Origin: Hippasteria phrygiana
Taxonomy: Eukaryota; Echinodermata; Asteroidea; Valvatida; Goniasteridae
NCBI GenBank assembly: GCA_037893225.1
Contig: JAZGUH010000154.1
Coordinates: 186,001 to 250,000, forward strand
Length of the DNA stretch: 64,000 bases
Direction of reading: 5' to 3'
Within the stretch, counting starts at the first letter, position 1. The number at the start of each line of letters is the position of its first letter. Below the pieces are notes generated by a model. That model saw only the letters and a program-made list of their open reading frames with translations. It was not told where the DNA came from and made no database searches. The translations under genes and the position numbers were made by a program. Below are positions 30,099-42,400 of the stretch, one piece after another.

Positions 30099-33000
30099 CC
30101 CCAATACAATTCCCCTTGCCATATACATTCTATGGGTCATTGGCTTTTACACACACCAGAATACACAAATCAGCACACATTTTCAAAAAAATTCCAGGAC
30201 ACACAAGAGACACCGAGTAAATTTGCCGATAAATGTTGAATTGATAGTGCATTCTTCAGAGGGAGCATTGGCAAGGGACCGTATAGGCCCTATGTAATCC
30301 CCAACATTCGTTGTTTGGTTTTCAGTATTGTTGAAATGACTGTGGCCTGGGAACAGGGGATTATGTTCCCACCCTCTGAGCCTATATAATTTTGGTGGAC
30401 AACGCTAATGGGCAGCGCCCCCCCCCCCCCCCCCCCCCCCCCCGTCCAAGGCAGGAGTCTACCGTAGGCATAGGCCTTACACCTACATTGGCAAAACAGG
30501 CAGAAACCTCAGCACCCACTTCAATTCAAGGAACGTACAAGAGAGGAGAAATTGACAGGTCAGCTCAGCCACCATCAAGCACTCTCGATCTCACGAACAT
30601 GACCACACTGAAACCAAGGCAGGAGTCTACGGTCAACCACTGGCACCGGCGCCGCGTTTGAGAAGCCATCGAGATCAGCCGCCACGACACCCCCCCCCCC
30701 CCCCCCCCAAGACATCGGTTTTCACAGCAGTGACATCTGCTCTCCTGTACCCGCGGTAGCCCCCTCCAATAACCAGAAAGAAACTGACACACGGTCCACT
30801 AGTCAGCCAGCCTCCCTCAGTCATACATCTACGAACACCAAGCTTCCTCTTCTCTACGCCCGAACGACTTCACCGCACCTTCAAAACAGCTTTTTCCAAT
30901 CGGTCCAGCAATCTCCTGAAGACGAACACGGCACACTATTCGAAACATCGAGACCTTCTCTCACACTTCCTAAGAAAAGAGATCTTTCCATTGTGTATCC
31001 AAAACCTACTTTTCAGCCTACTGAAATCTTTATTGTCCATCTGCCCAAGTGACAAAGAGGACAGAAAACATTGGAAATAGACATTAAACAAAGCTTTTTT
31101 TTATTTTATTTTATTTACAACAGTACGTTTGAACATTCAGCACTATCAGTCAAGAGAAAGAAAAAATCTTTGACGAGTTAAATTAGAACACAGCTTGTTG
31201 CTCTTCCCCGACGAAGTAAAAGAAGCACTGTGTGTTTCGTGCTTTTCCAGAGTCTGCAGGCGTTAAACAAAATCATAGGCTTACTCGGGCGGGACTCGAA
31301 CCCACGATTTTTTTCCCACAGACTCTCGGAAATCACCGAGTTCAGTACATGCAGGTGCGGCGGAACACTTTTGAAAGTTGGGGGCCAAAGCAGCGCCGGT
31401 GACGACCGGCTGCTCCCCCTTGTTTTTCTTGTGCGGAACTGCCAAACAAAAGTGGGGGCTCCATTTCCCCCAAGTGGAAAAAGTGTGGGGGGGGGGGGGG
31501 GGGTGCGGACACCTCCCTCCGTTCCGTCACCTGTGAGTACATGTACGTGTATACAGTGCTTCATATACTACGTCCGGGAAAGGGCAAAAAGCCGTATTCT
31601 AATTTACATCATTCCCGACGCAAATTCCATCTTCACATTTGACGAGTTAATCACAAACTGGGAAAAATTACAATTTACGAAAATAGGAAATAATTTTTCG
31701 AATGTACAAGGGAGTTTGAGCACTACAGAAATGTTAACGAATGTATCCGACACCAAGAAATAATTCGCTACAAATTGGCACATACTATACATTATACAAT
31801 CTTCCAGAGTTGGTGGTATAACAAGATATATAGTACATATTTTGCACCTCAAAAACCATTTAACAAGAAAATGCATTTAAATCCCATCCTTAACATACTA
31901 AATTGGAACTGTATTTCATGATGGAGGTAAACCTATGATGCAAGTCCCAAACAGAAAATTACTTTCCCCAAGATATAAGCATTTGCTGTAGCAGTCAGTC
32001 ATTTGTATAATTCCAGTCTATCCATGGCATGTATTACACGTGTATATGCTTACACATTTACACCGACATTAAAATCGTAAATCATTGATGAAGTCAAGTG
32101 ACCTCAACACAAACACAAAGAATACCATAAAATTGAAATTACTTTTAAAAAGGCACAGTAACAATTCTGATTAAGGATAAAAACACGATCATAGTTATTC
32201 AGCTCTCGCATCGGAGAAATGAGGCAAATTAAATCTTTCAGTTTATACATGTACTGCTAATAGATTATGGGTCGTTCATTAAAATACAGGTCAAAAATTG
32301 CGACATTCTTTTGGTGTCCGTTACACCTGACCTGTGAAATTTTCCATCAAGTATCATTAAAATTGACTTTAAACTATTTTGTACTTGTTTGGCAGGTACT
32401 TTACTTTAAATTAGAACAGAGATGTTTTCTCTTTTGCCCTGTCCCGACGATATATATGAAGCACTGTATAAGTAAGCCTGTTAATATTTTTCACACAGGC
32501 TCTCGGAAAGCACGAGTATACAGTGCTTCATATATTACGTCGGGACAGGGCAAAAGAGAAAACATCCGTTCTAATTCATATCATTCCCAAAGCAAACATT
32601 CCACCTTCTGACTACTTTGCTTTACATAATCACTCTTGGAGATAGAAGGCATTAACCCTAACAGCCCAAGGCTTTTTACTAGAATCCTTCCCTAACCACA
32701 CAAACTCCAACACTGTGTAGTAAACCAATGGCACATTCTTTGTACACAAAATCAGGGCATCAAGTCCCATGCAAAGTGATGGTGCCAAGGCTCTACAGTA
32801 CCCAATCACACAAAATTCAACACAAATGGGGTGTTTGATTTTGGCAGGTTAGGGAAGGTTAGGGTTAGAGAACGTGTCCTGAATTGCAAAATCCTATACA
32901 TGTCTGATGTAACAGGGACACCAAAACTGGACCCTAATTTATAGAATGACCCTTGTAGCCTCACGGTTTTAACATCTAATATAAAAACGGGAAATGTAAG

Positions 33001-33268
33001 AAAGCAGTCTCACAAACTTATGTTTCTTCAGGAATACTTATACATGTACAGATTGACAATTTCCATTTCTTCAAGACAAACCCAGCCAGAAAAAGACAGT
33101 TTACAAATTATTGGTAGTTTCCAATGACATCAAAGACTGATGGTGGGGTTGATTGTTTTTAAACATTTATGTCAATAAACATTTTGTAACAAATTCCTTT
33201 GATAATTTTAAACTCTAGTCAAGGTTGGATCTCTATTTCTCAGTCTTGGTAACAATTTTAACCCTCCA

Positions 33269-33716
33269 TTAACCCTAACCCTGCTAAATGCAACAGAATG
33301 CACCAATGGTAAAAAGTTGTTGCATTTAGCAGTCAAGGCATGTCTCCTGGTCCGATGCATTCTTTATACCCAGCACCATATGGGGCAGAGGGGTACCCCC
33401 TTTTTGTCCCTATACCCTCTCCAGACTATTGTTACCTAACACATCCCCCCTAGACTTCTGAAAAGAATTCCTGAGATTCCGGAAACACAATGACCAACAC
33501 AAAAGAGGGGGGTTCGCTCTGCCCCATATCGTGCATCATATGGCTTTCTTTTGTATTTAGTATTATACAAGTATAAGCCTCCAGCAACAAGGCTGGTACA
33601 GATGAGTTCACTGCACAGTGCAACATTGCATTTGGTAGGGTTCCTATTTCAGCTGTGTTGCATTATGTTGCATTTGCCAGGGTGCTCAGAGAATACCTCG
33701 TGGAAGTTAGGGTTAA
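33269..33716. mobile_element. TTAA-flanked element (CCCTAACCCTGCTAAATGC)
   Basis: TTAA at 33269-33272 and 33713-33716. The core (AATGCACCAATGG, GCAACAAGGCTGGTACAGA) is shared with a copy starting 45244. The 33369-33540 part, bounded by CCATATGGGGCAGAG and CTCTGCCCCATAT, is absent from the other copy and is a nested inverted-repeat insertion. Confidence 0.72.
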
Positions 33717-33886
33717 TCATCTTTGCGGCTCCCACAAGAAACAAAATTCAAATTGGTAATTAGAAGTAAAATCTTTTATAATCTTGCAAAAGCATACCTT
33801 TTCTTGAGAATGTCAAGAATTTCTCTCCCAAATGACCAACAGGTTTATACAAATTTCAATGTCTTACAAAAAATATCCGATTTCAA

Positions 33887-36800
33887 TTAATGCTGTCTGT
33901 GATGGCTCTTTAATTTCTTCAGCTTTTGTTGTGAAATTTTAACTGAATCGTGAGAATGTGTCTCAATGTCTTTGGTTTCTTCCGAGCCGAGTTTGGTATG
34001 TCTCTTGGAATCCTCTTTCAAGTTTGTGGTTTTCTTATATGCATCTGATGTGGTCTGGTTAGATTTCTTGTCAGAGACACCTCCAGTGGTTTTTACAGAC
34101 ATCTCTTGTCGTGTCTTGTATTTAACTTCATGCTCGTTCACTTTTTCATTTTCATCTTCTTGTCGTTCATCTTCATCATCATGTGCATTTTCAATATTAT
34201 CTTGATTTTTCACAGCATCATCCTTGTCCTGTTTGTTAGCTGCATCTCGGTCTTTGGATTTCTCATCTCCACCAGCATCCCTCGGTGATGCAGCATCCCT
34301 CGGTGATGCAGCATCCCTCGGAGATGCAGCATCCCTCGGAGATGCAGCATCCCTCGGAGATGCAGCATCCCTCGGAGATGCAGCATCCCTCGGAGATGCA
34401 GCATCCCTCGGTGATGCAGCATCCCTCGGTGATGCAGCATCCCTCGGTGATGCAGCATCCCTCGGTGATGCAGCATCCCTCGGTGATGCAGCATCCCTCG
34501 GTGATGCAGCTTCCCTCGGTGATGCATCCCTTGGTGATGCAGCATCATCTTTATCTTTCTCCGGCACCCGGTCCCCCACATGCACATTAGGGTCTCTTCT
34601 TTCCTCATCCTCAAGTGCTTCTTTCATTGGCAACTTTTCTTCTTTCTCCTCCTGCTCTTCGTTTTTCTTCTGCACCTGTTTCGTTGACACCTTTCCATCT
34701 TTCTTCTGCACATGCCCTTCTTTTGACGACAGTTCATCTGCTTTCTCTTGCCCTAATTCTTCTGATCCCTTTTTCTGCTGAAGTTGTTCTTCGTTTGCCA
34801 CCAGTTCTGCATTGTTTTCCTGTAGCCGGTCACCACCTGTCATGACAGAAACCTCTTCTCCAATTTTCTCCTTCATCTGTTGATTTTTGTCTTGTCCAAC
34901 ACCTATAGCCTTCCCTTGATCCAATGCGTCGGCCTTTGAATCTGCTCTGCCATCTTTTTCTGGTTCAGCCTGGAGCGACGGTATTTGAGAATCACCTTGA
35001 AGAAGCTGTCGCTGTTGAGCTACAGCACCTTCCATGAAGACAGCGTCCCCACCAACCTGTTTACCAGGCATGTTAAGCTGCGGCAGCTGTTGGCCAGGGA
35101 TATTTTGCTGCAGTAGTTGCTGACCACCAACAATGAGCGGCTGGTTGGGTACATTGAGTCGATTGTTAGGTTGCTCTTGTTGAATTGGGACGTGCCTCGG
35201 CTGTTCAAACTGTTGCTGTTCAAACTGTTGTTGCTGTTCAAACTGCTGTTGCTGTTCAAACTGTTGTTGCTGCTGTAACTGTTGCTGCTGCTGTAACTGT
35301 TGCTGCTGCAATAAGTCCACATTTTGTTGGGGATTCAATGGAACTTCTCGCCGAACAATATGGTCTACTGCATCAAGAGGCCGTACAACAGCTCGAGGTG
35401 CTAAACCTCCCTGCTGAATATCAGGTTGAAATTGTATAGGTTGTCCAGCTCCATCCAATGGAATCACAGGTTGTCCTGCTCCAGGTTGCTCCATCCTGGG
35501 TTGTGCCGGAATGCCTTGTTGCATCCCGGGTTGTGCCGCAATGCCTTGTTGCATCCAGGGTTGTGCCGCAATGCCTTGTTGCATCCAGGGTTGTGCCGCA
35601 ATGCCTTGTTGTATCACAGGTTGAATTTCTTGCTGTTGTACACCCGGAACCTGTTGGAAAACCTAAATAAAAAAGGAAAACCGTATTTTTAGCACAAGTT
35701 CAGGTTGGATAACAGGAGAGTTGGCAGTTGTGATCATCAACCTCTTCAGAGATAAGCTAACTACCAGCATTAGAGTAAGGTAAACTGAACGGCAGGCCAT
35801 CACCAATCTACGATGTATCACTAGAATCCAATATCGATTCTGAGTTCCATCCAACTCTTTTTTAAGTTTGAGTGCCAATGAAAAGACAATCCCTGACTAA
35901 ATTTTGAAAATACTTAAGGCAGTTGCATTACAGTGGCACGTCATTCAGTGCTCACCTGTTGCTGAATAGGAACTTGTTGCTGCTGGAAACCACCTTGACC
36001 AGCAGGCACCTGCTGCAAGTTGACATCCACCTGCTGCAGACCCCCACCTTGCTGCAGGTTGCCACCGCCCATCTGACCCTCCACCTGTCTACCCATGAGA
36101 TCGTCAATCGGACCGTCCACTGGCTCGCCTCCTAACTCAAGAGGATCTTGATGTTTGACTTTCAGATTCTCGATGACTTCTGCTTGGGCTTCTATAACCT
36201 TCTCTTGCTCATGTTGTCTGATCTGCAATTGCCGTCAAGATCAAATTGCCAATTAATTTTTGTCATTTCAATTTATTCCTCTGCTGTTCCTCATTTGGGC
36301 ATTTGTATATTTAAAAAAAATAACTGTTTATAGCCCAAAAATCACCCTCGGATACTGAAGGTCAAAAAAATATATATACAATAAACAAACACAGAGGCCC
36401 AAATGAGATTTTAACTCGGCGGTAAAAGGTCAGAAAAATGCTTTTCTTAAATGCTATCGTCAATATGCGTTTTAAAGAATAATTGCCCAAGCAATTTGCA
36501 ACTTGCTGAAAGTTTTGATGAAAATTTGCACAGCTAGATTCAACTCAATTCTTCTCAAGATCTTAATGCTTACTCATACACACCAACAGAAAACTGACAC
36601 AAAACAGAAAGTAACTGCAAGATCTTTCTTTACTGTATGGTGTGGGGGAGGCCAAGTCAAGCTTTAAAATCCTCGAGAGGAAGCTCATTTTCTACTCTAA
36701 CCGGATGTGACCATATTTCTTTGTTTTCTTTTAAATGCCAAGAATGATAAAGACATTAAGTCTTCTCAAACCATCTAAGATGACCAGCAGACCATACCTC

Positions 36801-39405
36801 AAGTTCCTCCAACTTCTTCTTCTGCTCCTCTTGTTTCTGGTCCTGCTCAGCAAATTTATCTTCAACAATCTTGTCCAAGTTATCCTGTTAATCACAAGAA
36901 AAAAAACAATCGGGGGTGAGATTGGCCAAAAATATAAAATAAAACAAATCCACGCAAAATCCACGAGGACCCCAGATCAACATATAGTTTGTATTTGCCT
37001 AAAGGCGCCCCTTTAAAATATCCGTTTTTATTGGTCTATATCCACTTTTACAGGTAAAAACACCTTTAGGACAACACCTCAGGAATTCCAGATTGCAAAA
37101 GAGATTCTTTAATAAATTCTGCAATCCCAACAAAAAATCCTGAAATCAGGAAAAATCCTGACAAATCTCACCCCTGCAATATTGTCCATGTGCCGTTGTA
37201 ATTTTACTCAACATAAATAGATTCATAAAAAAAATTATAAAGCGAACAAAGAAAACTGACAGGGGCGGGATTTGAACCTGCGATCTCCGGAATATCGCAC
37301 AGCCAGTCTACCAATTGAGCTATCTTGCCCTATATGTTTACGGTCTCCCAAATTGTCAGTGTCTTTGTTTCAGAGGGTACTTGTCAGAAGTGACAAACCC
37401 ATAATGCCAATTATACGATACAACCTGGGAAGCAACATTGTGGGGATCACTCAAAGATAATACGACTTGGAACTTATTTTGTCAAACCACAGGAAAATGA
37501 CTAGATACATAAATAATAACAAATAAATAGAACAGAAATACAGAAGCGTCTGACACAAACAGAAGCACAGAAGAACGTCTCAGAGAAAATGTTACCTCAA
37601 ACATAACCTGAGATTGTTAAAGGGAACTAGTAGACTGACCTCTTTCTCTTTCAGCTTCTGCTCTTTCTTCTCCAACTCCTTGTGTTTCTTCTCATTCTCC
37701 ATCTCAAGTAACTTGTCCTCTGCATCTTTCTTGACATCTTTCTCAGCAACTGAAGCAAAAATGAAAGTAAAGATAATACTTCACTAAGTTTTAATCATTT
37801 TTAAAGTGAACAAAGAAACTGGCAGGAGCGGGATTCGAACCTGTGACCTCCGGAATACCATACCGGCGTTCTACCAACTGAGCTATCTTGCCCTATGTTG
37901 GCAGTCTCCCAAATTATCAGTATCTTTGTTCGGGTGGGCACTAGTCAGAAGTCACAAACCCAGAATGCCGTATAGCCAGAGATCACACCCAATTTTACAA
38001 TACAACATGGGAAGCGACACTGTGGGGATCACTCAATAAGGATACGACTTTTTAACATAGGGCAAGATAGCTCAGTTGGTAGAGCACCGGTACGGTATTC
38101 CTGAGGTCGCAGGTTCGAATCCCGCTCCTGCCAGTTTCTTTGTTAACTTTGAAAATGTATTCAAATTTACCTAGTCAGTTTCCCTTGTTTTAATCATACT
38201 AACTAAACAAACCAAATTTTCAATGAAGCTTTTAACCCAGTTTTTTTAAATATTGAAACAGGTTCCACTCCCCTCCCCGCAAGCTTGATCTGTAATCAAA
38301 TAATTTGTTGCGAGGACTACGACCGACAGTGTGATTTTTGAGAGAGAGTTTTGATTTTAATAGCTTATTTCACGAGTATAAGATCAACTTACCATCACCA
38401 GTCTCTTTATCAATAGCGGGACCCTCCAAGTCCTTCTTGACTTCATTGTTGACATCGTCTCTGGCAACACTGTCTTGGTCACCCTTGTCCACAATCTTAA
38501 CAACCTGATTTTTATCTTCTCCAGTGTCCTACAAGATAAGAATTTTTACTTGAAAACCCAAACTTTTCAGGGCAGAAGTTACCAAGTATTTGCATATAAA
38601 CCTTGTTTTTGTCTTATTTAACTTTATTCCTAACAAAAGGTTCGTAGCAAAGGAGACTTCACAAGCAAACAAATATGGGGAAGAAACATGCACTTTCACT
38701 ATCGGTTATGACCTTTGACTTATGACCTACCTCTGGGGCATGTGGCACAGGAGGTTCCTGTCGTTTGTCGTTTATAACTTGAACATCTGCAATCAAGAAA
38801 AATAAATTAACCCTAACAGTCCTGAATCCTCCAAATTTCATATGATTTTCCACACACCCTAGGGAGTTAGGGTTAAAACTTCAAATGTTAAGGAACTTCA
38901 AAAAGTTAACACCAACCAGTTTCCCATTTACTAAAAAAAACCTGATTATATACATTAAACCATTACATCTACTTTGGGCTAATCATGTACTGATACTTGT
39001 GAAGTTAAATGTGAGAAGTAAGAAAGTAGGTTTTGCGGGTACACCATGGAGAAAATATATCGTTCGGTAAGGTAAAAACAATTAAGGAAAGATAAGAGAT
39101 ATCTTTCCCCCATGGTGTTCCTGCAAAACCTTACTTCATGCTCTACCAAGCAAAGCTTCAGACAATATGTAGCAACAAAGATTGCATCTCCAAAGAATAG
39201 TCTGGTGCCACTTGGTAAAATTATGACATTTTAAATGAATTTCCACTTATTTTACAAAGAAAAGGCCAAGCTCTCCTGTCCCGTCTTGGAGTCATCTTAC
39301 CTTTCTTCTCCTCTTGCTTTTCTTGTCCGTCTTCGACTGCTTTCTCGCCTTTCCCCCCGTCTTCCTGGTTAACCTCTTTGTCTCCGTTTTTGATGACGTC
39401 ATCAC
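33887..39405 (-). CDS. SLC38A10: SLC38A10-like exons 12-18, low-complexity cytoplasmic tail
   Basis: Residues 437-1281. Exons 12-16 are Lys/Glu-rich with a likely coiled coil (exon 15 core LLEMENEKKHKELEKKEQ; exon 16 QKQEEQKKKLEELE). Exon 17 is Gly/Gln-rich. Exon 18 (35662-33887, one 1776-base exon) has a fourfold MQQGIAAQPW-type repeat at 35620-35500, poly-Gln with QQQQFEQ at 35310-35200, an acidic/Lys-rich middle, then about 15 DAASPR hexapeptides at 34550-34270, and a basic end KKLKSHHRQH. Vertebrate SLC38A10 also ends in a long hydrophilic tail, but these repeats look lineage-specific. Function of the tail is unknown; regulation or scaffolding is a guess. Confidence 0.9.
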
Positions 39406-42400
39406 CTGAACAATGTGAAGAAAAACAAAACACAAACATGGAATAAATGTGACCGGCTCTGGCAAAACCCGACTCTTCTCAGCATTTCCCATTACGCAAC
39501 GTTAAAAAATGGCATCAGTGATCATCCAAAACCCCAATATTGAAATGTCACCCCAAGTGTTGGGTTTTGCTAGAGCTGGTCTCAAATTTCAATATTGGGG
39601 TTTTGGTATCACCGATGGCATTTCTAACGTTGCGGGCCCATACCGCGTAATGGGGAAATGCCGAGAAGCATCGAGTTTTGCCAGAGCCGGTCACAAACTA
39701 TTTAAGTAAACCACAAACTTGCAATCTCTTCTTGTCCATGTTTATTTTTTTTCTCCAAAATCACTTTCCAGAGTGACCCTAGCTTTTCTGGTAAAAAAAA
39801 AGTAACGACAAATCTTACCAGCATCCACTCTCACATCTACATCTGGATTTACAGGCACTAGGTCTGGTTCCTTAGGAACTTCATCAGGATGATTGACAAG
39901 AGTATCAACAGGAACATCCAAGTCTGGTTTGGTTGCCGTACTGAGGTTGTCATAGGTACTGCAGACCAATAGCAGCACACCAACAACTAGAATGATCTGT
40001 GAATTGGATTCCAAGAGAACAAAGGAATAGTGTAAAACTCTAAAGCCAGTTGATAGGGGGGGCACTGTTTACGGATCTCAAATGACTGATTTGACAGATG
40101 TACCGAAGCGATTCTTACATTCTAAACAATTTGAACCATCCAACGAAAAATGCACCTCCTCTGGGCATCTTAATTTCACAGACAAACAATTTATGTTCTT
40201 CTCATTATTTCTTTTGCAATTTTGAATACATGTACTATGAACAGACTTTATAATGAATTGCTCAGCCTTTCTACGACCATGAGGTTACGTCTATCAAAGA
40301 CACTGCAGAAATAACTGAATTGTGTGGATTTTCTAAGAACATTCTGGCCTGGATAATGGTTTAGATCATACAGTTACAACCAGACTCCCTCACATCTACA
40401 TGGACAACCACGAATCTAAGTGCATGTACCAGTTTATTACTTTTTAATCATTTGTATGCAAATGTTTATTTTGTTTAAATGTATATTGTTCTATTAATAA
40501 CTACATATGTAGACTGATATGCTTATTAGAGATGGAGTGGGTATATATTCTCACCTTAGCACTGGTCTTGTTGGGTACACCTGTTGTACGTAGATAAATC
40601 ATTGCTGGTATGATGAAACCAATCAAAGACCCCATGGTTGCACCTGTCAGACCTAGAATTGTCTCAACTAAAAACAGGAATGTCAAAATATATCTGCATC
40701 AACTTCAAGAATTAAAAAAAGCAATTATACAAGCTATGGTTCTTTTGTCACACTTAAAACTTTCACTTAGGGCTGTTCAATTTTTGTTATTAATTTAGTA
40801 TTTGATTATTCAAAACCGGGAATGACCGAATATTTGATAATCGCCGATCAAGTTTTTCACACGTCAGCTCCAACTGCATACTGCGGCGGTAAAAAGTTGC
40901 ACACAAAGCACGCTGGTGTTTTATGTGCAGCGATTTATATTATGGACCGCCCGATCAACATTTTTTTGCAAGCCCGTTTTGTATCAGGTTCATTACGAGT
41001 AAGTATAACGCTCTGATAACAAGAAACTAAACTCCAGCCTGCGTTTTTGCAGTAATTACTTTATAAGTGTCAAGGATTTTACAGAGGGAACAATAAACCT
41101 CCGTCCACAAAAAGTTACCGTTGGCAAAAATGTGGCATTTGACACTGCTCATCAGCGGCGTAACTTTTCTATTAAAATAGCATCAGAGTCGCATCTGTAC
41201 GTTCAAATATATTGTTTCAAATATTCGAACCGTCAAAAGGTATTTGAATATTCGGTTGACGATCAAATATTCGCTATATTCAGGACAGCCCTACTTTTAC
41301 TCTCATCAAGTTACTTAACCCCTCGAGTACGGATGATAGCTATAGACGCGGTTTGAAAAAATTTAAAAACCTGGCTGGTTGACGTCTATACTCACATTCT
41401 TCTGTGTATTTATTCAGTTGTTCGCCTATTGTGTGTGTTACGCTTGGCTGCACAAATCCGTCACGCATACCGGCGTCCCATTATAAAAGCCGGGCGCAAG
41501 GGGTTAAATGTTTTGGAAGAACAACCAGGGAGAATAAGTGATTCAAGCCTACCCTATCACTCACTCACTCATGACAACTGTTGACATATGCACAAAACTA
41601 ACCACCACAATAACCCATTTTCCCTGTCCATGCAGTGTTTTAATGCAGACACACCATATTTCTCTTACCATTCGGTATAGCGATCCCAACCACTAGTGTT
41701 GCAGATACAATCATCAGAGTTATGAATCTAAACTTGGTAGGTGGTATGAAGTCCCCACCTCCGTGAGGGTTCTCAATGCTGTGGGCCTGAGAAAATATGA
41801 AAGTAAAATAAGGTGAGGATTCAAGAACGCACAAACGTGTGAATAAAGAGAGATCGACCTCAAAGTATAAGTTTATAAAACTTGTATTAAGTGTGGGCAA
41901 CCAGGTCCGTCAACAGAACTTCCCCGACTTTATTCTCAAATTCTACTCATTCAGATCCCCCCAGAAAATACAGTGTCGAATGGTTTTTATTTCTTTAGTG
42001 ACTGCAAGCAATATCAACAAGCATTTTTTTTTTATCGGACTGCCTTCCACACAGAGCACTGAGATACATGTATCCTTCATTTGGCATCTGGGTTCTTTAT
42101 CACCGAAATGATCAAATGTGACCAGCTCTGCAAAAAGGGCAATTATGTCGCAAAATTTGAAAAATGAGTTATATACATAGTTGAATTTGTCACATCCTAA
42201 GCTTTAATTTGGTGTAGGTTTGACCCCTGTGGCATTTTGTGTTCTCGAGATATCTTGACATTTGTATACTCCTATTTTCCCAATTTAACGGAAGTGCATT
42301 TAGAGATACGGGCCTTTAAACACAAAAAGTGCAAAAAAATACAATATAAGACATTTTTATCAACATTTATTTTTTCATCTTTATTCACCAATATTAATAT

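Larger units (their letters stand above)
26334..33886. other. Gene-free interval between UNC13D and SLC38A10
   Basis: No exon with consistent frame was found. Contents: hAT-like repeat remnant 26879-27318, perfect palindrome 27511-27548, (CCCCCCG)n 28567-28838, several long G or C runs, GGGGCGGATCC-ended element about 29808-30095, a repeat pair at about 31165-31630 and 32390-32600, and TTAA elements 32652-32869 and 33269-33716. The UNC13D promoter and SLC38A10 3' end should lie here. Confidence 0.6.

Noticed and set aside
34224..34845. Plus-strand frames rich in SLGDAA or MQHPSE repeats
   Set aside because: Antisense shadows of the DAASPR repeat in SLC38A10 exon 18.
37816..38135. Candidate functional tRNA genes
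   Set aside because: Boxes A and B are present but acceptor stems pair poorly, and the units occur as inverted ends of repeated elements.
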